Positions 1 through 8,546 of a stretch of 64,000 nt of DNA are shown piece by piece (the stretch's first letter is position 1; the number at the start of each line of letters is the position of its first letter). The position numbers and the translations under genes were made by a program. This stretch comes from Pseudoalteromonas undina (lineage in GTDB: Bacteria; Pseudomonadota; Gammaproteobacteria; Enterobacterales; Alteromonadaceae). A model generated the notes under the pieces. The model worked only from the letters and a program-made list of their open reading frames with translations, was not told the DNA's origin and ran no database searches. The stretch lies in assembly GCF_000238275.3 (NCBI RefSeq), contig NZ_AHCF03000003.1, positions 1,922,001-1,986,000 on the forward strand, written 5' to 3'.

Positions 1-2755
1 CGGCATCAGATGCTGGTGTGAAAGAGGTAAAATAAGCAACCCCACCAACAACAGTAGCTGCAGCTAATGACTTTTCACCTTTGGCTAATTCATAGCGCCA
101 CCCTTTCTTTTTTGCCAACTCAGCTTCAACAAGATTAAAACCATCTATGTCATCTAGAGTATTACCAAACGGGTCATCGTTCATAATCATTAAGTCGGAT
201 GGTTTAATTGCAGCAGGCGCATTGATTTTAAATGAGCGTGTCAACGTATTTTCATCACGGATCATAAACAATTGATCTTGCTCATTTGTATTCGTTGGTT
301 TTGAACGATTACCACTGCCGATAACAACAGCATCATAAGGAGTATCTAAACGGGTAATAACCTTATCACCGTTGATGGTCGTCTCTGTTACTTTACTAAA
401 CAAGGTACGCGCAACTAAAGGCTTATAAAAGAAACGTCTATCTTGGGTATTTTGATTGCTACCAAGCTCTGCAAGTTTGAAATGGCTGAACTCGCTGCTA
501 TCTTCTCCTGGCATATCAATTCGCCAAATATTACCACCGGTATCTGAAGCATAAATTCGGTCAATATAGCCGTCATAATCTGAATCAAGCGTAGTTAAAT
601 CAGCGGCAATGCTATGCTTACCTTTAAAACCATTGCTATCTGGGGTTAACGCCCAAACTAAACTGCCAGTTTTTGCTTCAACAATATAAATGCCCCGGCC
701 GCTGGTGTCCTCAGACCTAATTGCGGCGTCTTTATTAATATCGTAACCTGCACCAAATACGAGTAAAGGTTTATTACCAAAGGCTTTAATATAAGCTATT
801 TGCGGTTTTGACCATGTTTGTGCTAATTCCGTAAAGTCGCCTTTGCCGCCTTCAATTGGTTTGCTCCAAAGGCGCTTTGGCTGGTTCGGGTTTGTAATAT
901 CTAAGCCGTAGTAATTCTTGCCACCACGACGCATACCAGCAAAAGCCCAAACAGCATCTCCTTTACTAGCATCTATAATACCGTCATTTAAACCTTCGCT
1001 ATTTAAACTCTTATTACTAAAGTAAACACTGATAGGGCCGTCCATACCATATACTTTACTATCCGCTTGTTTATTTCTGAGTGGTTTAATAATGTCAAAT
1101 AATGCTGAAGGTATAAACGCCCAGCTTTCACTTACAGTCTCACCGGCATCTTTAAACATATGTAAAAATCCAGCATTTGTTCCTATAAGAATTCGTATAT
1201 CATCATTGCCATAGTCGATGGCAATAGGTTTTGAATGTAATGGGTCGCCAAAAATATCAGAGCGTTGATCTTGTGATGAACCATCTTTATCCTCATCATC
1301 AACGTCGACCCCTCTTGCCCAATTCACATCTTGACTAGATAGGAACAACGGGTTATTGGTAACCCCGCTAAGAATGTCACTAACAACCGAAGTATTAAAA
1401 CTAACAACAGAGCCTTGATTCTCCGTAAATAAATTACGAGCAAGCGGATCTATCGTGCTTAAATAATGATTCACACCACCTTGTGCAACAGCATTACCGT
1501 CAGCGGGTTGGCCTGCAGGAAGCCAAAATGTTTTTGCATCTTTTGAGATTAAACCGTCGCTATTAAGAGCAGGCTTGTTAGTTGCGTCAACAATCTGACT
1601 ACCTGAAACTTTTAACTTTTTGAGGTTACCACGCCAGCGCGCACCAGTTTCTGGATAAAACATTGCAAAATAAATAGCATCACGGCTTCGAGTTTGATCT
1701 ACGTTATTACTGGCCACTGATGGCGATGAAAAACTATCGTTTACTTCACGAATACGAGAAATCGTATTTTTGAGTGCGTCTGATAATTGTGCTGCAGTAT
1801 TTGCATGTAAATACTGTCCACCGCCGTAGTTTGCTGTCTCAGTAAGTAGGTTCTTTCCTGAGTTGCTCATACCCGTACCAAAACCAATAGGAAATACACG
1901 TCCAATATCAAGCACATTATTGGTTTTGCTATACAAATCAACTTTTACATCATCTGTACCATGGATAATTTTCGCCAGTGCTGCTAAATAACTATTACTA
2001 ACAGCAGGTGCATTTTCAGAAAAATAGTCATTATGGAGATTATATATATCATTATTTCTGTTAGAGTCGTTTGTAGGGTCACCGTCCGTCATTAAAATAA
2101 TGTTGATACTATTATCACAACGTAATGGCTCACCCGCTACAGGGGCAAAGGGTGATTTATAAACTCCTGATGACTCTGCGGTAAAATCTCGATTATTAGT
2201 ATTACCTCCATAGTAAACGTTTTGGCCTGTTATATATAAATACGCTTCCCACAATGTTTCAGTTAATGGGGTTGATCCGCTGGCAGGTAGCTCATCAACT
2301 TTATTTAGCAACGTTGATTTTGCAGCACCAACTCTGGCTAGTACATACCCACCATTACTACCATTAAAGCGCATTAAACCAAATTCGATATCATCATTAT
2401 CGTTCACTAACTGTGTAATCGCATTTTGTGCAACTCTTAAACGACTATCACTACATGTGGCTTCATAATTGTAGTAACTAGTTCTTTTGTAACATTGCTC
2501 ATTTCGTTTATAGCTATCTTTACTTTCAAAGCAATCAACCTCGTAATAACTATTACCGCTTCTTTTATAGCAGGCATTGCCATCGTTTACATCCCAGGCC
2601 ATACTTCCCGAGGTATCAAAAATCATAATAACACGTGGCTTTTCATTAGTTTCCACATTGTGGTTAACATAGAGCTCTATGTCTTCACCATTCGCTGATA
2701 AACTAATTAATACACAAAATATAGAAATGAGTACTCTCTTTAACGTAAGTTTCAT
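1..2755 (-). CDS. pilY1: PilY1, type IV pilus tip adhesin / minor-pilin complex (3' end off window)
   Basis: 918 codons are inside the window; the C-terminus lies beyond base 1. A signal peptide (about residues 1-23) is followed by a von Willebrand A domain with a complete MIDAS start, DTSGS at 47-51, and further MIDAS-type residues in the ILMTDGDPTND segment. The C-terminal half looks like the PilY1 beta-propeller, with a calcium loop DSDYDGYID at about 724-732, matching the Ca-binding loop known from P. aeruginosa PilY1. Known family role: it sits at the pilus tip with the minor pilins, primes pilus assembly and takes part in adhesion and surface sensing. It starts 2 bp after pilX and is the fourth gene of a minor-pilin operon. 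Odd: a cysteine-containing 13-residue tandem repeat is inserted directly after the MIDAS motif (see the separate repeat entry). Confidence -1.
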   Translation of the reverse strand, partial: MKLTLKRVLISIFCVLISLSANGEDIELYVNHNVETNEKPRVIMIFDTSGSMAWDVNDGNACYKRSGNSYYEVDCFESKDSYKRNEQCYKRTSYYNYEATCSDSRLRVAQNAITQLVNDNDDIEFGLMRFNGSNGGYVLARVGAAKSTLLNKVDELPASGSTPLTETLWEAYLYITGQNVYYGGNTNNRDFTAESSGVYKSPFAPVAGEPLRCDNSINIILMTDGDPTNDSNRNNDIYNLHNDYFSENAPAVSNSYLAALAKIIHGTDDVKVDLYSKTNNVLDIGRVFPIGFGTGMSNSGKNLLTETANYGGGQYLHANTAAQLSDALKNTISRIREVNDSFSSPSVASNNVDQTRSRDAIYFAMFYPETGARWRGNLKKLKVSGSQIVDATNKPALNSDGLISKDAKTFWLPAGQPADGNAVAQGGVNHYLSTIDPLARNLFTENQGSVVSFNTSVVSDILSGVTNNPLFLSSQDVNWARGVDVDDEDKDGSSQDQRSDIFGDPLHSKPIAIDYGNDDIRILIGTNAGFLHMFKDAGETVSESWAFIPSALFDIIKPLRNKQADSKVYGMDGPISVYFSNKSLNSEGLNDGIIDASKGDAVWAFAGMRRGGKNYYGLDITNPNQPKRLWSKPIEGGKGDFTELAQTWSKPQIAYIKAFGNKPLLVFGAGYDINKDAAIRSEDTSGRGIYIVEAKTGSLVWALTPDSNGFKGKHSIAADLTTLDSDYDGYIDRIYASDTGGNIWRIDMPGEDSSEFSHFKLAELGSNQNTQDRRFFYKPLVARTLFSKVTETTINGDKVITRLDTPYDAVVIGSGNRSKPTNTNEQDQLFMIRDENTLTRSFKINAPAAIKPSDLMIMNDDPFGNTLDDIDGFNLVEAELAKKKGWRYELAKGEKSLAAATVVGGVAYFTSFTPASDA
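2456..2572 (-). repeat. 39-bp (13-residue) degenerate tandem repeat inside pilY1
   Basis: Just after the MIDAS motif of PilY1, cysteines occur at residues 62, 75, 88 and 101, exactly 13 residues apart. The units start CYKRSGNSYYEVD, CFESKDSYKRNEQ and CYKRTSYYNYEAT. The first and third units are clearly related and the middle one is diverged. The stretch is Tyr/Lys/Asp rich and unlike the surrounding vWA sequence. It reads as an internally duplicated surface loop that could be disulfide-bonded. Confidence -1.
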
Positions 2756-2756
2756 T

Positions 2757-3242
2757 TTAAATCCCCTTACTTATGCTAGCCATCTCTTGGGCTACGCCGG
2801 TCACAATTGTAAGCTGGTGCTTACTTTTAGAGCCATATTCTATGGTTGTTGAAACTTGTACCATGTTGCATGAGATACCAGCAGTAAAACTAAAACGACG
2901 AGGGCATTCTAAATCGAGTACACCATTGTTTAAATTAATCATATTGCTTTTCATATCATCACGTTCAGCCATAACAATACCCTTGTCTGAAACTTCTTCA
3001 GGGGTCAAAAAGAACTGATTAGCAGCTCCTTTACTGACTTCGTCAGCAATTATGCGCTGCACTTCACCAATTAGTTGGTTTTCTGCAACCTCGCGCTCTT
3101 GGGCTGCGTTGGTAATTTTAATATCAATACTACTACTGCTCATTAAAGTAACCGCAATTCCTGTCACTGCTATGACCATAATAAGCGCTGTAATAAGTAC
3201 AACGCCATGTTGTTTATTTTTCATCTGCGTTAAATACGCCAT
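2757..3242 (-). CDS. pilX: PilX-like type IV pilus minor pilin
   Basis: 161 residues with a PilX_N-type start: a short basic leader ending KNKQHG, then the hydrophobic helix VVLITALIMVIAVTGIAV, which anchors the protein in the inner membrane before assembly. The 'GIAVTLMSSSS' and 'NAAQEREVAENQ' stretches are typical of PilX proteins. Role by family: a minor pilin that joins PilV, PilW and PilE in the priming complex carrying PilY1. The frame opens at 3242, overlapping pilW by 13 bp. An internal ATG at 3224 would give the shorter, more usual prepilin leader (MKNKQHG) six bases after the pilW stop. Neither start has a strong ribosome site, so the start is uncertain. Confidence -1.
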   Translation of the reverse strand: MAYLTQMKNKQHGVVLITALIMVIAVTGIAVTLMSSSSIDIKITNAAQEREVAENQLIGEVQRIIADEVSKGAANQFFLTPEEVSDKGIVMAERDDMKSNMINLNNGVLDLECPRRFSFTAGISCNMVQVSTTIEYGSKSKHQLTIVTGVAQEMASISKGI

Positions 3243-4228
3243 AAATTTGCACCCACGTTATTTAAACGAATAGTCGTCGTGAAAACAGTTCGTCTGAAAT
3301 TATCTGAAAAAGTGAGAGTGCGACTATTAGCATCTTCCCCTAATACGTACGTTTGGTTCTTAATTTTAAGACCTGGATCAGGCTGCAATGCTCTGATCAA
3401 TAAAAAAACTTGTACTGTTAAAATGCCTTTACGATTTTCCCAGTCACTGACATTCATATCATTGATGCTTTTGTATGTATCAACACGGCTGTCGCTGGTA
3501 GTATCTAGACCAAAAACAAAACGCATATTTTCCACGCCTTCCATTATGGTTTCAGTGTTTATAGACCCTCCCACCAAACGTTTTCGCATTAGTGCAGGTA
3601 CAGTAAGGCTCTTATTATTTACCGTATAAGTTTGCTCTGAAATATAATAGCTGTGATGACTATACGGCCATACCGACGCATTAATATTTATGCTAGTAGG
3701 GTCAACAACACCTCGCTCAAAGCGAGCACTTTCTTGCTCAGCAATAAAATAATTCTCATCACTTTGCGTTTCATTAACACCTGCGGCATCCACTTCTAGT
3801 TGGTTTCCTTGTAAAAACTTAACCTGTAAAATATCAGTGCCTGCTAAAGGGTTATTAACGCAATTAAGTTCACTTGAACTAGTAGCTGTTTTTGCATAAA
3901 GCGTTTTAAAGTTACTGCTGCTGGTTAAATCAGGAAAGCTACCGTTATTGAGACCTTCAAAACAATCACCTGTAGGATTCGACAATGATGATGTGTTTAT
4001 AACGGTGAAAGAATCATCATAAAATGTTCCCCAAAAACCAACCTGCTCAATATCACGTTGCATAATATTTATAGCTAAGCGACCTGATTCTTGTAACTCA
4101 CCTATAGTCATTGTGTCTTTGGTGGTTACTTTCATACCGATATAAGTAAACATTACCCCACCCAAAATTAATCCCCCTATAAATAGAGATATCATCATTT
4201 CAATGAGTGTAAATCCTGTTTGCTTCAT
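3230..4228 (-). CDS. pilW: PilW-like type IV pilus minor pilin
   Basis: 332 residues from the chosen ATG. The leader MKQTG is followed by the class III prepilin signature FTLIEMMISLFIGG and a long hydrophobic helix, then a large soluble domain of the PilW family. I chose the ATG at 4228, not the one at 4249, for two reasons. TAGGAG lies 7 bases before 4228, and that start sits just after the pilV stop and gives a normal five-residue prepilin leader. Prepilin peptidase PilD should cut after the glycine. Second gene of pilV-pilW-pilX-pilY1. In P. aeruginosa PilW bridges pilus and PilY1; that role is transferred by homology. Confidence -1.
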   Translation of the reverse strand: MKQTGFTLIEMMISLFIGGLILGGVMFTYIGMKVTTKDTMTIGELQESGRLAINIMQRDIEQVGFWGTFYDDSFTVINTSSLSNPTGDCFEGLNNGSFPDLTSSSNFKTLYAKTATSSSELNCVNNPLAGTDILQVKFLQGNQLEVDAAGVNETQSDENYFIAEQESARFERGVVDPTSININASVWPYSHHSYYISEQTYTVNNKSLTVPALMRKRLVGGSINTETIMEGVENMRFVFGLDTTSDSRVDTYKSINDMNVSDWENRKGILTVQVFLLIRALQPDPGLKIKNQTYVLGEDANSRTLTFSDNFRRTVFTTTIRLNNVGANLWRI

Positions 4229-4229
4229 T

Positions 4230-4790
4230 TTAGCTCCTAACGTATACATAGCTATTAAGCACGACTAAGCGACGTTTTTTATCTGCAACACCACAGCTAA
4301 TTTTACCTGTGGCCTCACTCGCTTTAAATTCTTGGCGACCCTGCCAAGAAACAATAACCTCTATGTTATATGCTTTCCCCCCAGACCCCCCTACAACTTC
4401 AGGGTTAATACACACAGTTGCCCCATCAAGTGATCCGGTATTCTCTCGGGCTCGGATAGCACGTTTCCATTGCTCGATATCTAAACTAGCTATTTGTGCG
4501 TTACTACAAGAGCTTGTAAAACATGTTTTAGACGGTTTCTTAGTGGTTTCACTGGTAAACTCTACATCATAATGGGTCGCGAGTTGCGATGTATCGTTTG
4601 CTCGAATACGTTGAATAATATCATTACCAAGCGCAACAGCAGCAGCACGTTGCATTGAATCAAAACTTGCTTGCTTTGCTTTTGCTTGTAAAGCCACCGC
4701 ACCGAGTAAGCCAAAGCTTAAAATAATGAAAGCAATCAGAACTTCGATGAGAGTAAAGCCCTTTTGAAACTTAAATACAGTCGAGAACAT
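4230..4790 (-). CDS. pilV: PilV-like type IV pilus minor pilin
   Basis: 186 residues. An eleven-residue leader (MFSTVFKFQKG) precedes the prepilin signature FTLIEVLIAFIILSFGLLG, then 'AVALQAKAKQASFDSMQRAAA', which is typical of PilV. It is the first gene of the minor-pilin operon. In the usual gammaproteobacterial order fimT/fimU would lie upstream, but here the next gene upstream is the response regulator, so FimU-type pilins must be coded elsewhere or past the left edge. The stop is 1 bp before the pilW start, which suggests tight coupling. The 114-bp upstream gap holds candidate LytTR-regulator sites. Confidence -1.
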   Translation of the reverse strand: MFSTVFKFQKGFTLIEVLIAFIILSFGLLGAVALQAKAKQASFDSMQRAAAVALGNDIIQRIRANDTSQLATHYDVEFTSETTKKPSKTCFTSSCSNAQIASLDIEQWKRAIRARENTGSLDGATVCINPEVVGGSGGKAYNIEVIVSWQGRQEFKASEATGKISCGVADKKRRLVVLNSYVYVRS

Positions 4791-4859
4791 ACTTAAACCA
4801 AATAATAATTATCTAACAATAAGTGTATGCAATTAAAAATTAGATTCAACTAGAACCAT

Positions 4860-4893
4860 GACTAACGGTTAATTATGTTGATAAGCGGTTAAT
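4860..4893 (-). promoter_or_regulatory. Candidate AlgR/LytTR binding direct repeat upstream of pilV
   Basis: On the minus strand two copies of a related motif lie 20 bp apart: ACCGTTAGTC (4869-4860) and ACCGCTTATC (4889-4880), both preceded by TTA. On the plus strand the two 14-mers starting at 4860 and 4880 agree at 11 of 14 positions. The proximal copy matches the published AlgR box ACCGTTCGTC at 9 of 10 positions, the distal one at 7 of 10. LytTR proteins bind direct repeats about two helical turns apart. The site is 70-100 bp before the pilV start, a sensible activator position. Confidence -1.
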
Positions 4894-4904
4894 GGGTAGG
4901 TGTA

Positions 4905-5609
4905 TTAAAGTTCGCTTTTTACGCTTTTGAGTGCTCGACGACTTACAGCTAAAAAAGCGCTACAGCCTTGTAGCTCAATAACATGTTGATGGTTTTTAAG
5001 CGTATGTAGGGCAATGATTTTGTTCTTATTCACCAAAGTATGTCGATGAATTCTTAATAAATGATGCGGGTATTGCATTTCAAGATGCTTTAAACTGTCC
5101 TCAATTAAAGCTTCCCCTTGATCAAACACAACCTTGGTATACTTTTCCTCTGCGTTAAAATAAAAAATACTCTCTATTTCAATACTTCTGATAGTGCCGG
5201 CCAGTTGATACGTTACTTTTTCTGTATGTTGCTGTTGCAGGTGTACTCTGTTTAAACGTCCTAGCTGTTGTAATGCATGTTGCAAACTTTTTACTGATAT
5301 AGGTTTTACTAAATACCCAGCTGCATTTAGTTGCAGTGCATCAAGTGCATGCTCAGGGTGAGCGGTTATAAAAATAATCGCAGGGGGAACCGCCAAGCCA
5401 TTGAGTTGATTAGCCACTTCGATGCCATTTAAGCCTGGCATGTCAACATCTAAAAACACTAAATCAGGCTGAAGCTCTTCTATTTTCATTAAAGCGTCAT
5501 TGCCATTATCGGCCTCACCTTGAACATGAATGGATGTATGGCTTTGACCAAGTAAACGCTTTAAGCGTGCTCTTGCTAAGGGTTCATCATCTACAATCAG
5601 TACATTCAT
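4905..5609 (-). CDS. algR: AlgR-like LytTR response regulator
   Basis: 234 residues. The N-terminal receiver has the acidic pair D7-D8, phosphoacceptor D54 (FLDVDMPG) and the conserved lysine in 'GYLVKP'. A C-terminal LytTR DNA-binding domain runs from about residue 130 to the end, with the 'LLRIHRHTLVNKNKI' stretch shared with AlgR. Overall it resembles P. aeruginosa AlgR more than BtsR/YehT-type regulators, with the same start NVLIVDDEPLAR and the same D54. It overlaps the kinase gene by 4 bp, so the pair should be co-translated. AlgR of P. aeruginosa activates the fimU-pilVWXY1Y2E operon. Here the likely target pilV starts 115 bp downstream, with candidate sites in between. Confidence -1.
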   Translation of the reverse strand: MNVLIVDDEPLARARLKRLLGQSHTSIHVQGEADNGNDALMKIEELQPDLVFLDVDMPGLNGIEVANQLNGLAVPPAIIFITAHPEHALDALQLNAAGYLVKPISVKSLQHALQQLGRLNRVHLQQQHTEKVTYQLAGTIRSIEIESIFYFNAEEKYTKVVFDQGEALIEDSLKHLEMQYPHHLLRIHRHTLVNKNKIIALHTLKNHQHVIELQGCSAFLAVSRRALKSVKSEL

Positions 5610-6640
5610 AACATGTTCTCTGTTTGTTTTGGGATAACCACTTTAACTCTAAATTTATTTTCTTTGTTGGTTATAGTCAATTGCGCCCGACCTTTATAAT
5701 AAATACTTAAACGAGAACGGATATTATCAATTGCCATACCGTTATGCTCTCTAGTATTAGCAGTTTCAGTAGGTACAGGGTTAGTTACAATCAAGGTTAA
5801 ATAATGTGTTGTAACATGCAACTCAATACTAATGGTAGCACCACTTTGGCTGGGCTCTACACCATGACATACTGCGTTCTCTACCAAAGGTTGTAATGTT
5901 AGATATGGAATATAGAGCGCAGGGAGGTTTTCTGGTAATGACCACTCAACCTGTAAACGCTCTGCAAAACGCCATGATTCAAGAGCAATATATTGTTTAG
6001 TTAATATTATTTCATCACTGAGTAATACACTTTGCCCTGAACGCATTGCAGCTTGCGAAAGCGCTGCTAATGCCAAAATAGCATTCTCAGCAGCTTCAAC
6101 GTCATGATGCGTTAATTCTGCTGCCGTATTCAAACTATTATATAAAAAATGGGGTCTGATCCGCGCCTGCAAGGCATCAAGCTCCGCTCGAGAGAGTGCT
6201 TTGGCTTGCTGTTCTTTTTCAAAATGAATAAGCAAAAATTGTACAAAAAGTAAGGTAAGCAAAAATACAATAATGCAATTACGTAACACAAAAAACGTAA
6301 GTTGTTTTTCGTTTTCTATATCAAAAGCAATATGAGAAAAAGCCAGACTAAATAAAGCAGTGCTCAGACTATATACAGCAATAAAAAAACTAAGCTGAAT
6401 AAACTGAGGCTGTTTTGCAAGAAATCGCCGGCAAATGTATAAAAGAGAGGTACTGACTAATACTGTTACATGAAGAAATAAACTAATCTCTCCCAAGTGC
6501 AGCCATATGTCACCGCCAGCATTAGGAGCAAAAGCTAAAATAATAGCCACGACTTGTGTTACTACGAGGGATGCAAGTACACCACGCTCATTAAAAAGGG
6601 CCGAAAAAAGTAGTGCATCTGGTGTCAGTTGCTTACTCAT
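5606..6640 (-). CDS. algZ: AlgZ/FimS-like LytS-family membrane histidine kinase
   Basis: 344 residues. About four hydrophobic segments lie between residues 20 and 140, followed by a short basic linker and the His_kinase (LytS/YehU type) domain, with phosphoacceptor H164 in IRPHFLYNSLN. The ATP-binding half has the N-box-like 'LQPLVENAVCHGV' and 'NGMAIDNIRSRL', but no classic HATPase DxGxG box, as is usual in this family. It is translationally coupled to the LytTR regulator (4-bp overlap). In P. aeruginosa AlgZ (FimS) governs twitching motility through AlgR. The signal sensed is not visible from the sequence. The start ATG at 6640 follows a GGAGG-like stretch (aaggagggccga). Confidence -1.
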   Translation of the reverse strand: MSKQLTPDALLFSALFNERGVLASLVVTQVVAIILAFAPNAGGDIWLHLGEISLFLHVTVLVSTSLLYICRRFLAKQPQFIQLSFFIAVYSLSTALFSLAFSHIAFDIENEKQLTFFVLRNCIIVFLLTLLFVQFLLIHFEKEQQAKALSRAELDALQARIRPHFLYNSLNTAAELTHHDVEAAENAILALAALSQAAMRSGQSVLLSDEIILTKQYIALESWRFAERLQVEWSLPENLPALYIPYLTLQPLVENAVCHGVEPSQSGATISIELHVTTHYLTLIVTNPVPTETANTREHNGMAIDNIRSRLSIYYKGRAQLTITNKENKFRVKVVIPKQTENML

Positions 6641-6667
6641 TCGGCCCTCCTTTTATCTATTAATAGA

Positions 6668-7597
6668 CTAACGCAGCTCTACTGGTACAGCAAAAACGAT
6701 GTTTTCTTCTTCACCTGGGTTCTCGGTTACTTGCGTGCCACCAAGCTCTTTTAAGCGAGTAATGACTTGCTGAACTAATACCTCAGGAGCTGAAGCACCG
6801 GCAGTCACACCTACACTATTGATACCATTAAACCATGATGCTTCAACATTACTAGCATCATCAATTAAATAGGCTTGCGTACCCATCTTATCTGCCAGCT
6901 CTCGTAAGCGATTAGAGTTGGAACTGTTTTTAGCACCCACAACTAATAACACATCTACTTTATCAGCTAAATCACGAACCGCATCTTGACGGTTTTGCGT
7001 TGCATAACAAATATCATCTTTACGTGGGCCATCGATTGCAGGGAATTTACTACGTAAAGCATCAATCACATCGGCAGTATCATCTACAGATAGAGTTGTT
7101 TGGCTGCAGTAAAAAAGATTATCCGCATTTTTTACATCAAGCTTTAATACATCATCAACCGTTTCAACAAGGTAAATACCACCTTGCTCGTTATCGTATT
7201 GACCCATGGTACCCTCAACCTCAGGGTGTCCGTGGTGGCCAATTAAGATGCATTCAATACCTTTTTTACTAGCACGAGTTACTTCCATATGCACCTTAGT
7301 CACTAACGGACAGGTTGCATCAAATACTTTTAACTCTCTGCGTTTAGCCTCTGAGCGAACAGCCTGAGATACACCATGAGCGCTGAAAATAACAATGCTA
7401 TCATCAGGAACCTGATCTAGTTCTTCAACAAACACGGCGCCGCGATTTTTTAAACCATCGACTACATAACGGTTATGCACCACTTCGTGTCTTACATAGA
7501 TTGGTTTTTCAAAAATATCTAAAGCGCGCTCAACAATACTAATTGCGCGGTCAACACCGGCGCAAAAGCCTCGTGGATTAGCTAGTAATATTTCCAT
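6668..7597 (-). CDS. ispH: 4-hydroxy-3-methylbut-2-enyl diphosphate reductase
   Basis: 309 residues, full length. It catalyses the last step of the non-mevalonate isoprenoid pathway, reducing HMBPP to IPP and DMAPP with a [4Fe-4S] cluster. The three cluster cysteines are at C12, C96 and C197, and the catalytic E126 sits in HHGHPEVEG, the same numbering as E. coli IspH. Cytosolic. It shares one base with the upstream fkpB stop/start junction and is the last gene of the ileS-lspA-fkpB-ispH run, an order conserved in many gammaproteobacteria. Confidence -1.
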   Translation of the reverse strand: MEILLANPRGFCAGVDRAISIVERALDIFEKPIYVRHEVVHNRYVVDGLKNRGAVFVEELDQVPDDSIVIFSAHGVSQAVRSEAKRRELKVFDATCPLVTKVHMEVTRASKKGIECILIGHHGHPEVEGTMGQYDNEQGGIYLVETVDDVLKLDVKNADNLFYCSQTTLSVDDTADVIDALRSKFPAIDGPRKDDICYATQNRQDAVRDLADKVDVLLVVGAKNSSNSNRLRELADKMGTQAYLIDDASNVEASWFNGINSVGVTAGASAPEVLVQQVITRLKELGGTQVTENPGEEENIVFAVPVELR

Positions 7598-8037
7598 TAA
7601 CCTTGTACCTCAATAATATCAACCTCAAACGTTAAACGTTGACCTGCTAATGGGTGGTTAAAATCGATAGTGACTGACTCACCTTGCACTTCACGAACCA
7701 GGCCTGGAAGCTCAGTACCATCAGGTTGAGTAAAGGCAATAATCGCACCTACTTTAGCCGGTGTTTCTGCACCAAACTTACTACGATCTACATAATAAAT
7801 ATTATCTGGATTAGGTTGACCAAAGGCATCTTCAGGCTCAAGTTCAAATGTTTTGCTTTCACCCGCAGTTAGGCCAAGCAAACATTTTTCAAAGTTAGCG
7901 GTTAAGCTGCCATCACCCATAGTGAGCTTAGCAGGTTTGTTATGTACTTTTGTTGAGTCAGCGGCAGAGCCATCTTCTAGTTTAATAGAAAAATGAAAAA
8001 TAACGTCTGAGTTTTCACCAATTACAGCTTGGCTCAT
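7597..8037 (-). CDS. fkpB: FKBP-type peptidyl-prolyl isomerase FkpB/SlpA
   Basis: 146 residues, a SlyD/SlpA-type FKBP. It begins with an FKBP core strand ('[18 protein letters not shown]'), followed by the inserted-flap region with '[21 protein letters not shown]', and ends with '[17 protein letters not shown]'. The family isomerises Xaa-Pro bonds and acts as a cytosolic chaperone. It lacks the His-rich tail of SlyD, which fits SlpA/FkpB. It overlaps lspA by 4 bp and ispH by 1 bp, so it is part of the same transcript. Confidence -1.
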   Translation of the reverse strand: MSQAVIGENSDVIFHFSIKLEDGSAADSTKVHNKPAKLTMGDGSLTANFEKCLLGLTAGESKTFELEPEDAFGQPNPDNIYYVDRSKFGAETPAKVGAIIAFTQPDGTELPGLVREVQGESVTIDFNHPLAGQRLTFEVDIIEVQG

Positions 8038-8543
8038 GCTTTATGCTCCTTTGGTTCTTCGCCTGTAAAGGCGTCAAATAGTAATAATGCAGCGCCTATA
8101 CAAATAGCGCAGTCTGCAATATTAAATACGGGGAAATGTGAGTCTTCGTAAAACACATGTAAAAAGTCAATAACGTATCCATAAGCAACACGGTCGTATA
8201 AGTTGCCGATAGCACCCGCTAACACTAACGAATATGCACTGCACAATACTTTATTAGATGCAGGAAGGCGCTTTAACCACCATACCAACAAACAACTAAT
8301 TGCGATTGCTATTACACTTAAAAACCAACGTTGCCAGCCACCCGCTTCGCTTAAAAAGCTGTAAGCTGCACCGTAATTATGTACATAAGTGATACTAAAA
8401 ACAGGCAGTAGATTAATTGACTCACCATAAGCCATGGTGTTTACAACCAGTGTTTTACTGGCAAAGTCTATTACTAGTAGTAATAGACTCAACCAAAGCC
8501 ACACTAAACCACTTTTTTGGGCTAGTTTGCTCACTAAAAACAA
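8034..8543 (-). CDS. lspA: Lipoprotein signal peptidase II
   Basis: 169 residues, inner membrane, four hydrophobic segments. This aspartic protease removes signal peptides from diacylglyceryl-prolipoproteins. The catalytic aspartates are D117 (GAIGNLYDR) and D144 (FNIADC), and 'NYGAAYSFL' is the other family hallmark. The only small variation is Tyr in place of the more common Ile in NLxDR. It lies 3 bp after ileS and overlaps fkpB by 4 bp. It should process the lipoproteins coded elsewhere in this window (M3 peptidase, glycerophosphodiesterase). Confidence -1.
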   Translation of the reverse strand: MFLVSKLAQKSGLVWLWLSLLLLVIDFASKTLVVNTMAYGESINLLPVFSITYVHNYGAAYSFLSEAGGWQRWFLSVIAIAISCLLVWWLKRLPASNKVLCSAYSLVLAGAIGNLYDRVAYGYVIDFLHVFYEDSHFPVFNIADCAICIGAALLLFDAFTGEEPKEHKA

Positions 8544-8546
8544 CTC

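Noticed and set aside
2495..2698. 67-codon plus-strand frame inside pilY1
   Set aside because: It lies opposite the vWA/MIDAS coding region, which is clearly the real gene; the frame is open only because of the repeat composition.
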